This document shows, one piece after another, positions 25,309 to 35,467 of a DNA stretch of 64,000 nt. How positions within the stretch are numbered: position 1 is the first letter of the stretch; each line of letters starts with the position of its first letter. Location of the stretch: the NCBI GenBank assembly GCA_016776505.1, contig JADHTG010000007.1, positions 1 through 64,000 on the forward strand. Reading direction: 5' to 3'. The notes under the pieces were generated by a model, which was given only the letters and a program-made list of their open reading frames with translations, was not told where the DNA came from and searched no databases. Source of the stretch: Bacteroidota bacterium (GTDB taxonomy: Bacteria; Bacteroidota; Bacteroidia; CAILMK01; JAAYUY01). The position numbers and the translations under genes were made by a program.

Positions 25309-27077
25309 TGTGTAAAAGAAATATATTAATCTTCTGTATTTGTGTGTATACCCTTCTTGCCAAATTCACTTTTGGCCAGGAATCCTATCCCCAAAACGAT
25401 TTTATTTCACCTGTTCCAATTCCGATATCACTTTCGGGTAATTTTTCAGAATTAAGGACTGGTCATTTTCATGCAGGATTAGATTTTCGTACCGGTGGTC
25501 AGGTGGGAGTACCTGTGCTTGCCATTGCTGATGGTGTGGTATCACGGATAAGCATCTCAGCATCAGGTTATGGTAAAATGCTTTTTATTCAACATGATAA
25601 TGGCTACACTTCAGGATTTGCTCATTTGTCCGCATTCGAACCTCAATTAGCTGAATTTGTAAAGCAAATGCAGTATCAGGAAGAAAGTTTTGAAGTCAAT
25701 TTAAATCCACCAGTAAAAACATTTAGGTATCAGCAAGGCGATACGATTGCATTTTCAGGAAATTCAGGACATTCTACAGCACCCCATCTCCATTTCGAGA
25801 TCAGGGAAACAGAATCAGAATGGCTGGTTAACCCCTTGTTGTTCGGATACAATTTAAAAGACCAGATTAAACCCACTTTACAGTATATGAGGCTCTATCC
25901 ATTGGATGATTTCAGCGCCATTCAAGTCGTTTATTATGGTAAAAGCGGTACATACAAAAGGAATTACTTTAAAGCTGTTACTCTTCGCCTGCTTAAATCA
26001 AATGGGAGATATGTACTAAGTGGAGTAAAAGAAATAAGGGCAAAAGGAAAACTCGGATTAGCCATTGTATGTAAAGATCAGATTAATGGTTCATCCAGCA
26101 CACTTGATATTTACAAAATGGATCTGGAAATTAATGGAAAGACTATTTACTCTCAACAAAGAGACTTTTTTAGTCTGGACCATACGCGCTATATCAATGC
26201 ACACCTCGACTACAGTGCAAAAGTAGTTTTGCATAAAAACTATCAACGTCTATTTGTATTGCCTAATAATAAATTATCCTTTTACAAACAGCTGGAAAAT
26301 AATGGTGTAATTGATTTGAAATATGGCGATAGCCTGGATGTTCAGGTCACAGCCAGTGATTTTTTCAAGAATAGTGTAAGTCTTACATTTCAACTTAGGT
26401 ATTTTGAGTTTGCAGACAGTCTGATTCCGCAAAAGCATGATACCGGATATAAAAAAATATTCTATTTTAACCAACCGAATGTGTTTATAACCAGCGATAT
26501 TGAATTAAATTTTCCTGAATATTCTTTTTATGAAGATATCAGGTTTCATTATCAGAAGAAAAAAGGATGGGATCAAATGTACTCAGATATTCATTCCATT
26601 CACGATGATAAGGTAGCAGTTCAACATTATTATACGATCCAAATAAAAGCGATTGATTTACCCGAAACTTATCAATCGAAAGCCTACGTAGCTCAAATAG
26701 GGAAAAACAAGACATACTGGTTTGTTGGAGGAACATACGAAAATGGGTATGTGGTATCCAAATGCAGGGGATTTGGAGATTTTGCCATTATGGTCGATAC
26801 GGTTGCACCTACAATTAAATCATTGAATTTTTGGAATAACTCCAATCTGACGGGGGAAAATGACATTCGGTTAAGCATTTACGATCGCTTATCAGGAATA
26901 AAATCTTACAGGGGAAGTATTGACAATAAATGGGTACTGATGGAATATGATAAGAAAAAGAAATTGCTGGTCCACAAATTTGAGGACGTACCTGATGGGA
27001 GGGAGCATATCTTTAAAATAATCGTTACAGATAAAAAGGAGAATGAAAAGGAATTGAAAATAAAATTTAAAAGGTAG
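25308..27077 (+). CDS. M23 family metallopeptidase, exported
   Basis: 589 residues with a signal peptide (ILIFCICVYTLLAKFTFG). The LytM/M23 domain, about residues 40-185, has all zinc-site motifs: GHFHAGLDFRTGG (HxxxD), GYGKMLFIQHDNGYTSGFAHL and HSTAPHLHFEIRE (HxH). It should cleave peptidoglycan cross-links. The remaining 400 residues are beta-rich (SLDHTRYINAHLDYSAK, TVAPTIKSLNFWNNSNL) and probably a surface-interaction region. Coupled to the upstream FAH gene by a one-base overlap and followed 5 bases later by bcp. Confidence 0.9.
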   Translation: MCKRNILIFCICVYTLLAKFTFGQESYPQNDFISPVPIPISLSGNFSELRTGHFHAGLDFRTGGQVGVPVLAIADGVVSRISISASGYGKMLFIQHDNGYTSGFAHLSAFEPQLAEFVKQMQYQEESFEVNLNPPVKTFRYQQGDTIAFSGNSGHSTAPHLHFEIRETESEWLVNPLLFGYNLKDQIKPTLQYMRLYPLDDFSAIQVVYYGKSGTYKRNYFKAVTLRLLKSNGRYVLSGVKEIRAKGKLGLAIVCKDQINGSSSTLDIYKMDLEINGKTIYSQQRDFFSLDHTRYINAHLDYSAKVVLHKNYQRLFVLPNNKLSFYKQLENNGVIDLKYGDSLDVQVTASDFFKNSVSLTFQLRYFEFADSLIPQKHDTGYKKIFYFNQPNVFITSDIELNFPEYSFYEDIRFHYQKKKGWDQMYSDIHSIHDDKVAVQHYYTIQIKAIDLPETYQSKAYVAQIGKNKTYWFVGGTYENGYVVSKCRGFGDFAIMVDTVAPTIKSLNFWNNSNLTGENDIRLSIYDRLSGIKSYRGSIDNKWVLMEYDKKKKLLVHKFEDVPDGREHIFKIIVTDKKENEKELKIKFKR

Positions 27078-27082
27078 ACAGG

Positions 27083-27532
27083 ATGAAATTAAAAATTGGA
27101 GACAGAGCTCCGGATATTACAGCAAATAATCAGGATGGAAGAGAAATTAAACTTGCTGATTTCAAAGGAAAAAAAGTGGTATTATACTTCTATCCCAAAG
27201 ATAATACACCCGGATGTACAGAGGAAGCTTGTAATTTGCGGGATAATTATGAAGCATTGATTAAAGAGGGATATGTTGTATTGGGCGTAAGTCCTGATAG
27301 TGAAAAATCTCATAAGAAATTCATTTCTAAGTATAAACTCCCTTTCGATTTATTAGCAGATACAGAAAAGAAAATCCTGAATGATTATGGAGTTTGGGGA
27401 GAGAAGAAATTATATGGCAGAACCTATATGGGGGTTATCCGAACCACTTTTGTGATTGATGAAAAAAGTTTAATTGAGGAGATTATTGAGAAGGTGAATG
27501 TAAAAGATCATAGTACTCAGATTCTGAAGTAG
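27083..27532 (+). CDS. bcp: Thioredoxin-dependent peroxiredoxin (Bcp/PrxQ)
   Basis: 149 residues; reduces hydroperoxides. FYPKDNTPGCTEEACNLRD contains the peroxidatic cysteine and, five residues on, the usual resolving cysteine of the PrxQ class. VVLGVSPDSEKSHKKFISKY and GRTYMGVIRTTFVID are also typical. Last gene of the FAH-M23-bcp unit. Confidence 0.95.
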   Translation: MKLKIGDRAPDITANNQDGREIKLADFKGKKVVLYFYPKDNTPGCTEEACNLRDNYEALIKEGYVVLGVSPDSEKSHKKFISKYKLPFDLLADTEKKILNDYGVWGEKKLYGRTYMGVIRTTFVIDEKSLIEEIIEKVNVKDHSTQILK

Positions 27533-27578
27533 CCCTAAACTTCATGGTTTCAGATGCTACAAAAATCACTTTTCTTTA

Positions 27579-27703
27579 GACCTAAAAGGTTAAAAAAAAC
27601 CTGTTAAGTCGATTATTGAAGCAGGAAAACTTGTTTTTCATATTGTGGTTTAGTCCTGCGATAACTCGAAGTTGAAGTTTACGGCAATCTCAACCTAACA
27701 AGT
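27579..27703. repeat. ACCTAACAGGTT-type palindrome remnant
   Basis: GACCTAAAAGGTT (27579-27591) and AACCTGTTAAGTC (27598-27610) form a hairpin that could also terminate bcp transcription, although no T-run follows. CAACCTAACAAGTTGG near 27690 is another half. The flank GTCGATTATTGA matches the repeat at 49113. Otherwise nothing is seen between bcp and 27772. Confidence 0.5.
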
Positions 27704-27771
27704 TGGAAAGCTTGTTTTACATGATGGATCTACTGTCCCCGAAAAGGAGATAATGAAGGGTCTTATAGAGT

Positions 27772-28713
27772 TTATTTTTTGGTAATTTTCATCGAATAAT
27801 CCAGGTTTTCAGAGTTTGAGTAGAGTAGTATAATATATGTACCTCTATCCAGTTGGCTTAAATTCCAATGAAAAGGACTCGATAGAATTTCTGATTTCTG
27901 AATGAGTTGTCCAGATGTATTAATGATTTTAACTCCGATTGGTTTTTCAAATGGGTGTTCAATTGTTATTTGATTCTTGACAGGATTTGGATAAAGTTTG
28001 ATTTCAGTTTTATCTAGCTCCTGGACTTCTTTGGAACTTTTGGACTCATTATCCCTTTGAAGAGATGCATTATTGACATGTAATTCTTCATAAAGTGTAT
28101 CAGATTTCGTAAGGATTTCCTTGAAAAAAATCCCATCAGCTTCCCCTAACAGCTTATCAAATGCCTTTAGCGTTTCCCTTTTTTGATTGTCAACTACATA
28201 ACGTTCCAGATCTTTGTTTTTTTCAATTGTAAAACGCTTGAAATTATTTGTTACAAATGCAGTATCTTCAATTCCCCAGAACGCATTTTCAAAATTATAA
28301 ATACTATCCCCCTTGATCCTGAAAGCATTAATAGCCCAATATTTTAGTTTATTATCATATTGTTTCAAATAATAATCTCCTTTCTTCCTGATAATATATC
28401 CTAAATACAAGGTGTCCTTATAGTTTTCAAGGATTAAAAATTCATTTTTTTGTATCCTAATAAATGAAATCGTATCAGTTTCAACCTTTTTATTCGTTGG
28501 ATATTGAAAAATATAATCCCCCTCCAATTCATAAGGATTGTAACCTTTGACATTATTCTTAAACCTGACCTCAACGGAATCGCAACCAAAAAAGCAGAAG
28601 AATGTAAAAACTACAAGTAAGATTTTAAAAACAGGATTGCTGATGGAAATAATTTTCTTGAAATTTGAAAAATATCCTGTTAATAATTCAAATGCTTTTA
28701 AAAAGAAGGGCAT
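27772..28713 (-). CDS. Lipoprotein-like secreted protein with T9SS sorting domain
   Basis: 313 residues. A long basic N-region is followed by ILLVVFTFFCFFGC, whose Cys44 fits a lipobox. The middle, YNPYELEGDYIFQYP through YYLKQYDNKLKYWAINAF, is a beta-rich region of unknown family. The C-terminus is a clear type A T9SS domain: KLYPNPVKNQITIEHPFEKP, KIINTSGQLIQKSEI and GTYIILLYSNSEN. Having both a lipobox and a T9SS tail is odd: T9SS cargo is normally cleaved by signal peptidase I. The ATG at 28713 is the only plausible start. Confidence 0.75.
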   Translation of the reverse strand: MPFFLKAFELLTGYFSNFKKIISISNPVFKILLVVFTFFCFFGCDSVEVRFKNNVKGYNPYELEGDYIFQYPTNKKVETDTISFIRIQKNEFLILENYKDTLYLGYIIRKKGDYYLKQYDNKLKYWAINAFRIKGDSIYNFENAFWGIEDTAFVTNNFKRFTIEKNKDLERYVVDNQKRETLKAFDKLLGEADGIFFKEILTKSDTLYEELHVNNASLQRDNESKSSKEVQELDKTEIKLYPNPVKNQITIEHPFEKPIGVKIINTSGQLIQKSEILSSPFHWNLSQLDRGTYIILLYSNSENLDYSMKITKK

Positions 28714-28759
28714 TGTATTGTTTTTAGTTGATTAATCATTTTACAGAGATTTACTCATG

Positions 28760-28767
28760 CAAAATTA
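28760..28767 (-). promoter_or_regulatory. Candidate -7 box (TAATTTTG)
   Basis: Minus-strand TAATTTTG lies about 47 bases before the ATG at 28713. No -33 partner seen. Confidence 0.28.
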
Positions 28768-28791
28768 AATAACGATGATTCGATCAATTTA

Positions 28792-29247
28792 TTATGGCCC
28801 TGCTGGTGTATAACCAGTAATCCCATCAACTATCAATTTTATCTCCGCAGCAGGGAGATTACTTGCTGAAAAACGACCAGATCTATCTGTATTAATTGTT
28901 TCAATCAACTGATTTTCTTCATTGAAAATCTTAATAACTGCATCATCGAGTGGATCGTCAAAATAATACAATCTGCCACTTACGTCCCCACCAGGTCCGT
29001 TAATCGGGAAATAACTGATTTCAACTACGAAGTTCCCTTCTGGCACATCAGAAAAGTTAAAATTTCCACGGCCATCCGTCATAGTCCTGCTAAATATTTC
29101 ATATCCGGGAACTTTCTTTATGGTTACATCAATATCATTAATTGGCTTGCCTGAGGTCGACACTTTTCCCTTAAAAGCAGGTTTTTCTATTAAGATATAT
29201 CCCATGCTGATTGCTATTACCAGCACGGCCATTAATTTCTTAAACAT
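28792..29247 (-). CDS. Exported protein with two carboxypeptidase-regulatory-like (Ig-like) domains
   Basis: 151 residues. N-terminal hydrophobic signal or anchor (LMAVLVIAISMGYILI). Two short beta-sandwich repeats follow: KGKVSTSGKPINDIDVTI with TDGRGNFNFSDVPEGNFVVE, and GRLYYFDDPLDDAVIKI with TDRSGRFSASNLPAAEIKL. This T/D-G-x-F-x-F-x-x-x-P/L pattern is that of CarboxypepD_reg domains. It starts 20 bases after the C25 protease stop and is probably co-expressed with it. Confidence 0.75.
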   Translation of the reverse strand: MFKKLMAVLVIAISMGYILIEKPAFKGKVSTSGKPINDIDVTIKKVPGYEIFSRTMTDGRGNFNFSDVPEGNFVVEISYFPINGPGGDVSGRLYYFDDPLDDAVIKIFNEENQLIETINTDRSGRFSASNLPAAEIKLIVDGITGYTPAGP

Positions 29248-29267
29248 AAATGAAGGTTAAATCTAAA

Positions 29268-32200
29268 TTATTCAACCATAAATAGTTTTTGAAATACTTC
29301 GTTTTTACTTATTAGCTGAATCAAATACATTCCGTTGGCATCAATTCCACTTTCGATGGAATAGGGATTTACCATTCGCAAACTATTAATTTTACTTTCG
29401 TAAACCAGTTTTCCATTCATATCTGATATTCTTAAAAACTCATAATCGTTTCTTTCAATGACCAGTACAAAATTGCCATTGTTCGGATTTGGATACAGGC
29501 TGATATCATTCTTTAGTTTTAATTCATCCAAAGCATTCACTACTGTCATGTTTTTGGTTAATGAATCTGAACCACAGCCATTATCAACTGTTAAAGTGAC
29601 TTCAAAATCCCCACTTTCTTGGTATTTATGATCACAATGATAATTCATTGTATCTATTTGACCATCGCCAAAATCCCACCGAAAGTGATTTACATCGGTT
29701 GATGTATTAATAAATCGATAGTATAATCCTGAATCTATCATATCAAAATCAGCAATAGCTTGACTTTGATGAATATGAGCAATAACGGGAATTCTTTCAC
29801 TTAAACATTCTTCCTTCTCGGAAATATCCCAATCATAAAAGAAATAATAATAACCTGCCTGGGCTGCTGTACTGCCGGTGATGCTTATTATTCCGGGTAT
29901 TTCGTAGGGATAAATTGCTCCGGATCTGTTCCTGTATAAATCACACCCATTTGCTGAAACTAATTTCAATCCGCTGCCAACAGGAATTTCTATATCCAGG
30001 TCAATACGACTTTCTCCACCCTCTATAAAAACTATCTTTGAACTTAATACCACATCATTGGCATCTTTTAATTCTATGGTACGATTTTTACCACCCGAAG
30101 CATACACATAAACTGAATGAAGAAATAGAGGTTTATGTGCTGTAAAAATGACACCATGTTCATTGGTGTAGCTAAAAATACCACCGGTTCCCATAGTATT
30201 ATTCTCTGGTCCGATTTTGTAGCTTCGCTCATTAATTTGTGCATAGTATGTAGTGGTCTCCAATAAGTAGGGTGTCTTAAAATAATTTCCCTTTCCCAGA
30301 AGTTCGCCATTTGCTAATGAATCATACCATTCAACTGTCCCTTGCCCGATGGCCTGGAGTTCAACAATCCCATTTCCACAACTAGAACCATTTACAACAT
30401 AAGGTGCTTCCGGAAAACTAACGCTTATATAATCAGTTCTAATAAAGCTATCTGCACCATATGAATTCCATGATTTTAGCTGAACTGTATACATACCATT
30501 TTCACTATAGGTATGAACTGGATTTTTATCGGTTGAGGTATGACCATCACCAAAATTCCAGAGCCAGTTATCAGGCGCATTTCTGGACATATCCGTAAAA
30601 TAGATCAGCCCATTGCAGCTTTCCTGAGTAGAGGCAAAGAAATTTGAAATAGGTGCTGCATTCGATTCATTGCAATAGAATAAAAGTTCATATCCCGATT
30701 TTTGAAGCCCCGGATCAGTCATTTGCCGGAGCGTAATGGAAGACGCTGAAGAAGTGATGATTCCTCCGTTTGGCAAATCAAAGCCGGTATAGGACCCAAT
30801 GAGAGGCGCATACTTGTTCGGTCCATCATAAATCAACAGACTGTCATAGTCTAATTCAAAATCAAAGTGTTTGAAAACCAGTGTTATAGAGCTTGCTTTT
30901 GGCGGGGCTATCGTGATACTTCCGTCCGTATTATTTGAATACAAACCTGTTCCGCCATTGTCATATAATACTCCTGTACAATTTGTTATGGTTGCACTTC
31001 CTGAATAGGGATTGAAAAACTCACAATTTTCATTGATATCTATTTCCATTTCCCATTCACTTGTCCCAGCCGGACCAGTGGTTTTTAAGCTAATGGTTTT
31101 AATTCCGGCTGTGGCATAGTTGATTTGGTGTGGACCTTCAGTAGTGGCAGTAGCAGGATTTGCTCCTTCACCGAAATCCCATAAAAAGGAGTTAATATTC
31201 CCGGATGATTTATTTGTAAATAGAATGGGATTATCCACACAATAGTTGGTGCTGCTGCTTTCAAACCTGGATTTTGGACATCCACCAATAATTGGAATTA
31301 AGGCAACATAAGGAATATAATTGTGTTTGGAAATTGTAAGATAGGCCAAATCTCCAGCAATTGCAGGAAAATTAAGAGTGACATTTCCATTGTCCAGTGT
31401 ATCCATAGCGATTAATTCACCGTCAACTACCAATGTAACCAATCCGTCTGCTATAGAACAATTGGTGATATCAAAAAAGGTAGAATTACAAACGATCGTA
31501 TCATTATGGCTTGCATTGTTTATGGGTTGAGGATTTTCAGTAATGATCCGCATGGCAGGATCTCCAAAATAGTGAAATAATTCAAAAGTATATTTACTCG
31601 TGCCCCATGTTTCAACCATTCTCAGCAATCCCTGATTCAAAACATCTCCCATGGTAAAAATATCTTCATGAGGTGTTACGTTGGGATTTTTAATCCCCTG
31701 GCTGCCTGTGAAGTCCGGAATAAGGCCCGGATTTGACCAGATTGCATCAAAAAATCCCATGGTTAAAGCATCATTATAGCCGGAATAACTTATATATGCT
31801 GCAGCAAAAATACCTGCTGCTCCTCCGGATGGTTTGCGTAAAAATGCTTCCGCAAAACATTCTGGCAATTGAAATTCACCAGTATTGCAATTGATGCTAA
31901 ATACAACAGGTAGTTTATTCCCATTGTTCAATAAAGATTTTACAGCATCGGTCTTGAACTGGGGCATATGCCATCCCGTTCCTCCGGCATACCCATGGTC
32001 CCTGTGCAATACATAAAAAGTCCCGCTGTTGATATAACCGGCAATATCAGTATTTGTTCCATCCCATGCAAAACCAGGTTTGAGCAGTGATGAATCCAGG
32101 GGTTCTCCATCTGCATAATAAGTGTTATTCCAATATCTTGGTATGACTTCCGGATCCGCTGCATATACCCGGTTCACTTCAATCCCAATCTCATTTTCCA

Positions 32201-33458
32201 TGTAATCCTTTACATTTTCACTCGTCAGCGAAAACCGCCTGTCAGCATAGCCATTCTTATTGTCATCCTGGTACTGGGCACAATTCAGTCCTGTATTGTA
32301 GAAAATAGTATCAACATATGGTTTTCGTTCATAATTAATAATTTTTTGCATAAGAATGTTAGCTTCTCCTGCATAAGATACTGATATCCTCCCATGGGCA
32401 ATATCTGGCACATAATCTCCTTCTCCATCCATGCATGCGAAATAAAGATCTGTATGGAAATCATTGTTTGAGGGTGCTGTGATTTTATCCCCCGGAACAT
32501 CTTCATTGTCTCCTATAATGACAAAATAATCAGGTTTTGGATTCCAGTCATCATAACGTGTCTTTATTTCTTTTCTCACATCCTCAGCTGTCCAAAATGC
32601 TTTTGAGATGATCTCTACCTTGTATCCCAGCTGCATTTTCCAATGGGCCAGACTGTCTGCTGCCTGCTTGTATTTTGAATGGGTGATAATGATATAATTC
32701 TTTGACTCTCCTCTCAGGCTCTCTGATCGTGATCTATTCTGCTCAAGTAAGTTGATCTCATTTTTAATTGTGAGATCATTCAGAATGAAATTGGGCATGG
32801 ATTTGAGGAAAGAAATGGATGATTTTCGATCTATGAAATCCCCGTCAGCCTTAAATACAATTTTGTATTTAATCTTTGAATAAACTATGATTTTTTGCTG
32901 AATCGGGTTAAAATGAACAGGACAAATTTGAATAAATGCGATATTCATTCCCCTGATTTTATTGATCTCAACCAACTTAATAGAAGCTTCAGGATAAAAA
33001 ATGTCTGAATTGTAGAATTCAGTATCCATTTCAAATTCAGGCTCAGGGTCGCCCCACCTGTCACTTGCCGGTTGCAAAGCAGGATAGACCATATAGCCAT
33101 CGTATTCCTTTTTTTCGTATGACAGAACTTTTATGGATACACTCTGAATCCCTTTGGGTAAGGCAATGATATCGGTATGAGATGGCAAGGCTGGCTTTCC
33201 AACTTCTTTTAAATGAGAAAATCCTTCAATAAATATATTCTGAAAATTGATCCCGTTTTCTGTTTGCTGGCTTACTAAGGCACCAGGAAATTGATATTCG
33301 AGTATTAATTTATTAGTTCCTTTTTCTTCTACAGTTCTAACAGGCATTTTAGTTTGGAATGTCATTTCATTTTGACTAAAATGCAGAAATCCAGTTTGAG
33401 CAAATACACAGCTGGACAATAGCATAAAGGCCCCTATGAGCTTAACTTTTTTGATCAT
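29268..33458 (-). CDS. Gingipain-like C25 family cysteine protease with PKD, CUB-like and T9SS domains
   Basis: About 1,396 residues. ATG 33458 (MIKKVKLIGAFMLLSSCVFA) gives a clean signal peptide; the longer frame does not. After a propeptide-like region, the C25 catalytic domain shows YIIITHSKYKQAADSLAHWK, DYFVIIGDNEDVPGDKI, the catalytic histidine in YVLHRDHGYAGGTGWH and the catalytic cysteine in VVFSINCNTGEF. Then come PKD-like units (SFLWDFGEGANPATAT, NWLWNFGDGHTSTDKNP, HFRWDFGDGQIDTMNYH), a CUB-like stretch (DYDSLLIYDGPNKYAPLIG), and a type A T9SS tail (SLYPNPNNGNFVLVIE). An extracellular protease, probably for protein degradation. Confidence 0.92.
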   Translation of the reverse strand: MIKKVKLIGAFMLLSSCVFAQTGFLHFSQNEMTFQTKMPVRTVEEKGTNKLILEYQFPGALVSQQTENGINFQNIFIEGFSHLKEVGKPALPSHTDIIALPKGIQSVSIKVLSYEKKEYDGYMVYPALQPASDRWGDPEPEFEMDTEFYNSDIFYPEASIKLVEINKIRGMNIAFIQICPVHFNPIQQKIIVYSKIKYKIVFKADGDFIDRKSSISFLKSMPNFILNDLTIKNEINLLEQNRSRSESLRGESKNYIIITHSKYKQAADSLAHWKMQLGYKVEIISKAFWTAEDVRKEIKTRYDDWNPKPDYFVIIGDNEDVPGDKITAPSNNDFHTDLYFACMDGEGDYVPDIAHGRISVSYAGEANILMQKIINYERKPYVDTIFYNTGLNCAQYQDDNKNGYADRRFSLTSENVKDYMENEIGIEVNRVYAADPEVIPRYWNNTYYADGEPLDSSLLKPGFAWDGTNTDIAGYINSGTFYVLHRDHGYAGGTGWHMPQFKTDAVKSLLNNGNKLPVVFSINCNTGEFQLPECFAEAFLRKPSGGAAGIFAAAYISYSGYNDALTMGFFDAIWSNPGLIPDFTGSQGIKNPNVTPHEDIFTMGDVLNQGLLRMVETWGTSKYTFELFHYFGDPAMRIITENPQPINNASHNDTIVCNSTFFDITNCSIADGLVTLVVDGELIAMDTLDNGNVTLNFPAIAGDLAYLTISKHNYIPYVALIPIIGGCPKSRFESSSTNYCVDNPILFTNKSSGNINSFLWDFGEGANPATATTEGPHQINYATAGIKTISLKTTGPAGTSEWEMEIDINENCEFFNPYSGSATITNCTGVLYDNGGTGLYSNNTDGSITIAPPKASSITLVFKHFDFELDYDSLLIYDGPNKYAPLIGSYTGFDLPNGGIITSSASSITLRQMTDPGLQKSGYELLFYCNESNAAPISNFFASTQESCNGLIYFTDMSRNAPDNWLWNFGDGHTSTDKNPVHTYSENGMYTVQLKSWNSYGADSFIRTDYISVSFPEAPYVVNGSSCGNGIVELQAIGQGTVEWYDSLANGELLGKGNYFKTPYLLETTTYYAQINERSYKIGPENNTMGTGGIFSYTNEHGVIFTAHKPLFLHSVYVYASGGKNRTIELKDANDVVLSSKIVFIEGGESRIDLDIEIPVGSGLKLVSANGCDLYRNRSGAIYPYEIPGIISITGSTAAQAGYYYFFYDWDISEKEECLSERIPVIAHIHQSQAIADFDMIDSGLYYRFINTSTDVNHFRWDFGDGQIDTMNYHCDHKYQESGDFEVTLTVDNGCGSDSLTKNMTVVNALDELKLKNDISLYPNPNNGNFVLVIERNDYEFLRISDMNGKLVYESKINSLRMVNPYSIESGIDANGMYLIQLISKNEVFQKLFMVE

Positions 33459-33621
33459 AATGGTGTTTTTCAATTCATTTATTAAAAGAATAATCCTTAA
33501 ATAAATATAATTAGCTGCAATATATGACATTTAGCGCTTTTAATGAAAAGAGAAGAATCAATTTATTGTTGAAATTGATTTATGTAGAAATTCGATTCGT
33601 TTGCACATGCTACGCAAGGAG

Positions 33622-34605
33622 CTACCAATCCAGCAAATAGGCAAAAATCAGGGGTGCTACTATAGTTGCATCTGATTCGATGATGAATTTAGGTGTATCT
33701 GTTCCAAGTTTACCCCAGGTAATTTTTTCATTTGGAACAGCTCCTGAATAGGATCCATAGCTTGTAGTGGAATCACTGATCTGGCAGAAATAGGACCAAA
33801 CCGGAATATGTGTAAATTGAAGATCCTGATGAAGCATGGGAACCACACAAATAGGGAAATCTCCTGCTATGCCTCCACCGATCTGAAAGAATCCAATTCC
33901 ATTTTCAGCATTCTTTTGATACCAATCTGCTAACATCATCATATATTCAATACCTGATTTCATTGTAGAGGGGAGGAATAATCCTTCTATGCAATGAGCA
34001 GCAAAAAAGTTGCCGCAAGTGGAGTCTTCCCAACCCGGAACAATGATGGGAATGTTTTTTTGAGCAGCAGCCAGTAACCAGGAATTTTTTGGATCTACGG
34101 TTGAATCATATTCCAATTCCTTACTCAATAATATTTGATAGAAAAACTCATGGGGAAAAAAGCGTTTTTTATCCACATTGGATTGCGTCCAGGCTTTAAC
34201 CAGATGTTTTTCAATTCTTCTCATGGCTTCTTCTTCCGGTATACAGGTGTCTGTAATACGGTTGAAATGATGATCCAGTAAATCCTTTTCATCTTGTGGT
34301 GACAAGTTTCTATAATCAGGTATTCTCTTATAATGGCTATGAGCGACCAAATTGAAGACATCCTCTTCCAGGTTGGCACCTGTACAAGTGATAATATGGA
34401 CTTTGTCCTGGCGTATCATTTCGGCCAGTGATTTCCCCAACTCCGCAGTGCTCATGGCGCCAGCCAAGGTGATCATCATCTTCCCACCTTTATCCAATTG
34501 TTGTTCATATGCTTTAGCAGAGTCTACCAAAGTAGCCGCATTGAAATGGTTAAAATGTTCCATTATGAACCGAGATACAGGACCCTTATTCATCATGTTT
34601 GTCAA
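33622..34605 (-). CDS. Deoxyhypusine synthase-like protein
   Basis: 327 residues of the NAD-dependent DHS/homospermidine synthase family, which moves an aminobutyl group from spermidine or putrescine to an acceptor. Seen: ITLAGAMSTAELGKSLAEMI, ITCTGANLEEDVFNLVAHSH, IPIIVPGWEDSTCGNFF, GIGFFQIGGGIAGDFPIC, and EKITWGKLGTDTPKFIIESD, where the WGK lysine corresponds to the catalytic lysine of DHS. Bacteria have no eIF5A, so the acceptor is unknown; homospermidine synthesis is the usual suggestion. It overlaps the agmatinase gene by 20 bases. Confidence 0.9.
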   Translation of the reverse strand: MTNMMNKGPVSRFIMEHFNHFNAATLVDSAKAYEQQLDKGGKMMITLAGAMSTAELGKSLAEMIRQDKVHIITCTGANLEEDVFNLVAHSHYKRIPDYRNLSPQDEKDLLDHHFNRITDTCIPEEEAMRRIEKHLVKAWTQSNVDKKRFFPHEFFYQILLSKELEYDSTVDPKNSWLLAAAQKNIPIIVPGWEDSTCGNFFAAHCIEGLFLPSTMKSGIEYMMMLADWYQKNAENGIGFFQIGGGIAGDFPICVVPMLHQDLQFTHIPVWSYFCQISDSTTSYGSYSGAVPNEKITWGKLGTDTPKFIIESDATIVAPLIFAYLLDW

Positions 34606-35440
34606 ATTTATAACTTAGCATTTTATAATAGAGTTTGGCAAGCAGGAATTGCGGTGAATTAAAATTCTGAATGGGAGCCAACTCAACCAGATCGAAACCC
34701 ACTACATTTTTTTGTTGAAATAGCATTTTTAAATATTGAATAGTGGTGTTCCAGTCCAGGCCACCGGGTTCAGGTGTTCCTGTAGCAGGCATAATGGAAG
34801 GATCAAGAACATCCAAATCCAAAGTAATATATACTTTTTCTCCCAACATATCGATGGACTTTTGCATCCAATCCTGATGTCCATACATATCTTCAGCAAA
34901 AAAACACTTTTCCCGGTTCAGAAATGGAAGTTCAACCCGGTCCATGCTGCGAATTCCAATTTGCACCAGGTTGGTTTTTATGGATGCATCATGAAGTGCA
35001 CAGGCATGATTAAAGGGCGTTCCCAAATAAGTGGGCCTTAAATCTGCATGAGCATCCATTTGAAGAATACTTATATCCTGGTATTTTTCGTAAAATGCCT
35101 TAATGATCCCAATACTGATTGCATGTTCACCCCCAAAAAAAGTAAGGAATTTATTTTGTTTCAGTAATTCTACTGTTCGTTTATGGACTGCATGAAATAC
35201 AGCTTCAGGGGATTGATCTTCTTTAATTTCAGGCAGGATGTGGACGCCTTTATACACCACTTCAGAATCGGTTTCAATATCGTAAATTTCCATGTTGTCG
35301 CATGCATCCAGGAAAGCAGAAAATCCTTTGTCAGCGCCTTTTCCCCAGGTACTGGTGCCATCGTAGGGGATAGACTGTAATAAAACAGCAGCTTTATCAA
35401 AAGAGGTGTTTTCATGTTCTATTCCTGCAAATATTCTCAT
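34586..35440 (-). CDS. speB: Agmatinase
   Basis: Agmatine to putrescine plus urea, manganese-dependent. 284 residues. All ureohydrolase metal-site motifs are intact: FFGGEHAISIG, LQMDAHADLRP and ITLDLDVLDPSIMPATGTPEPGG. N-terminal FDKAAVLLQSIPYDGTSTWG is typical. It follows arginine decarboxylase by 27 bases and overlaps the DHS-like gene, giving a complete arginine-to-putrescine route in one operon. Confidence 0.95.
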   Translation of the reverse strand: MRIFAGIEHENTSFDKAAVLLQSIPYDGTSTWGKGADKGFSAFLDACDNMEIYDIETDSEVVYKGVHILPEIKEDQSPEAVFHAVHKRTVELLKQNKFLTFFGGEHAISIGIIKAFYEKYQDISILQMDAHADLRPTYLGTPFNHACALHDASIKTNLVQIGIRSMDRVELPFLNREKCFFAEDMYGHQDWMQKSIDMLGEKVYITLDLDVLDPSIMPATGTPEPGGLDWNTTIQYLKMLFQQKNVVGFDLVELAPIQNFNSPQFLLAKLYYKMLSYKFDKHDE

Positions 35441-35467
35441 CCTTTTTATTCATGAATTCAATAAGTG

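Noticed and set aside
29268-33530. Upstream start of the C25 protease frame at 33530
   Set aside because: The extra 24 residues are not signal-like, whereas ATG 33458 begins a clean signal peptide.
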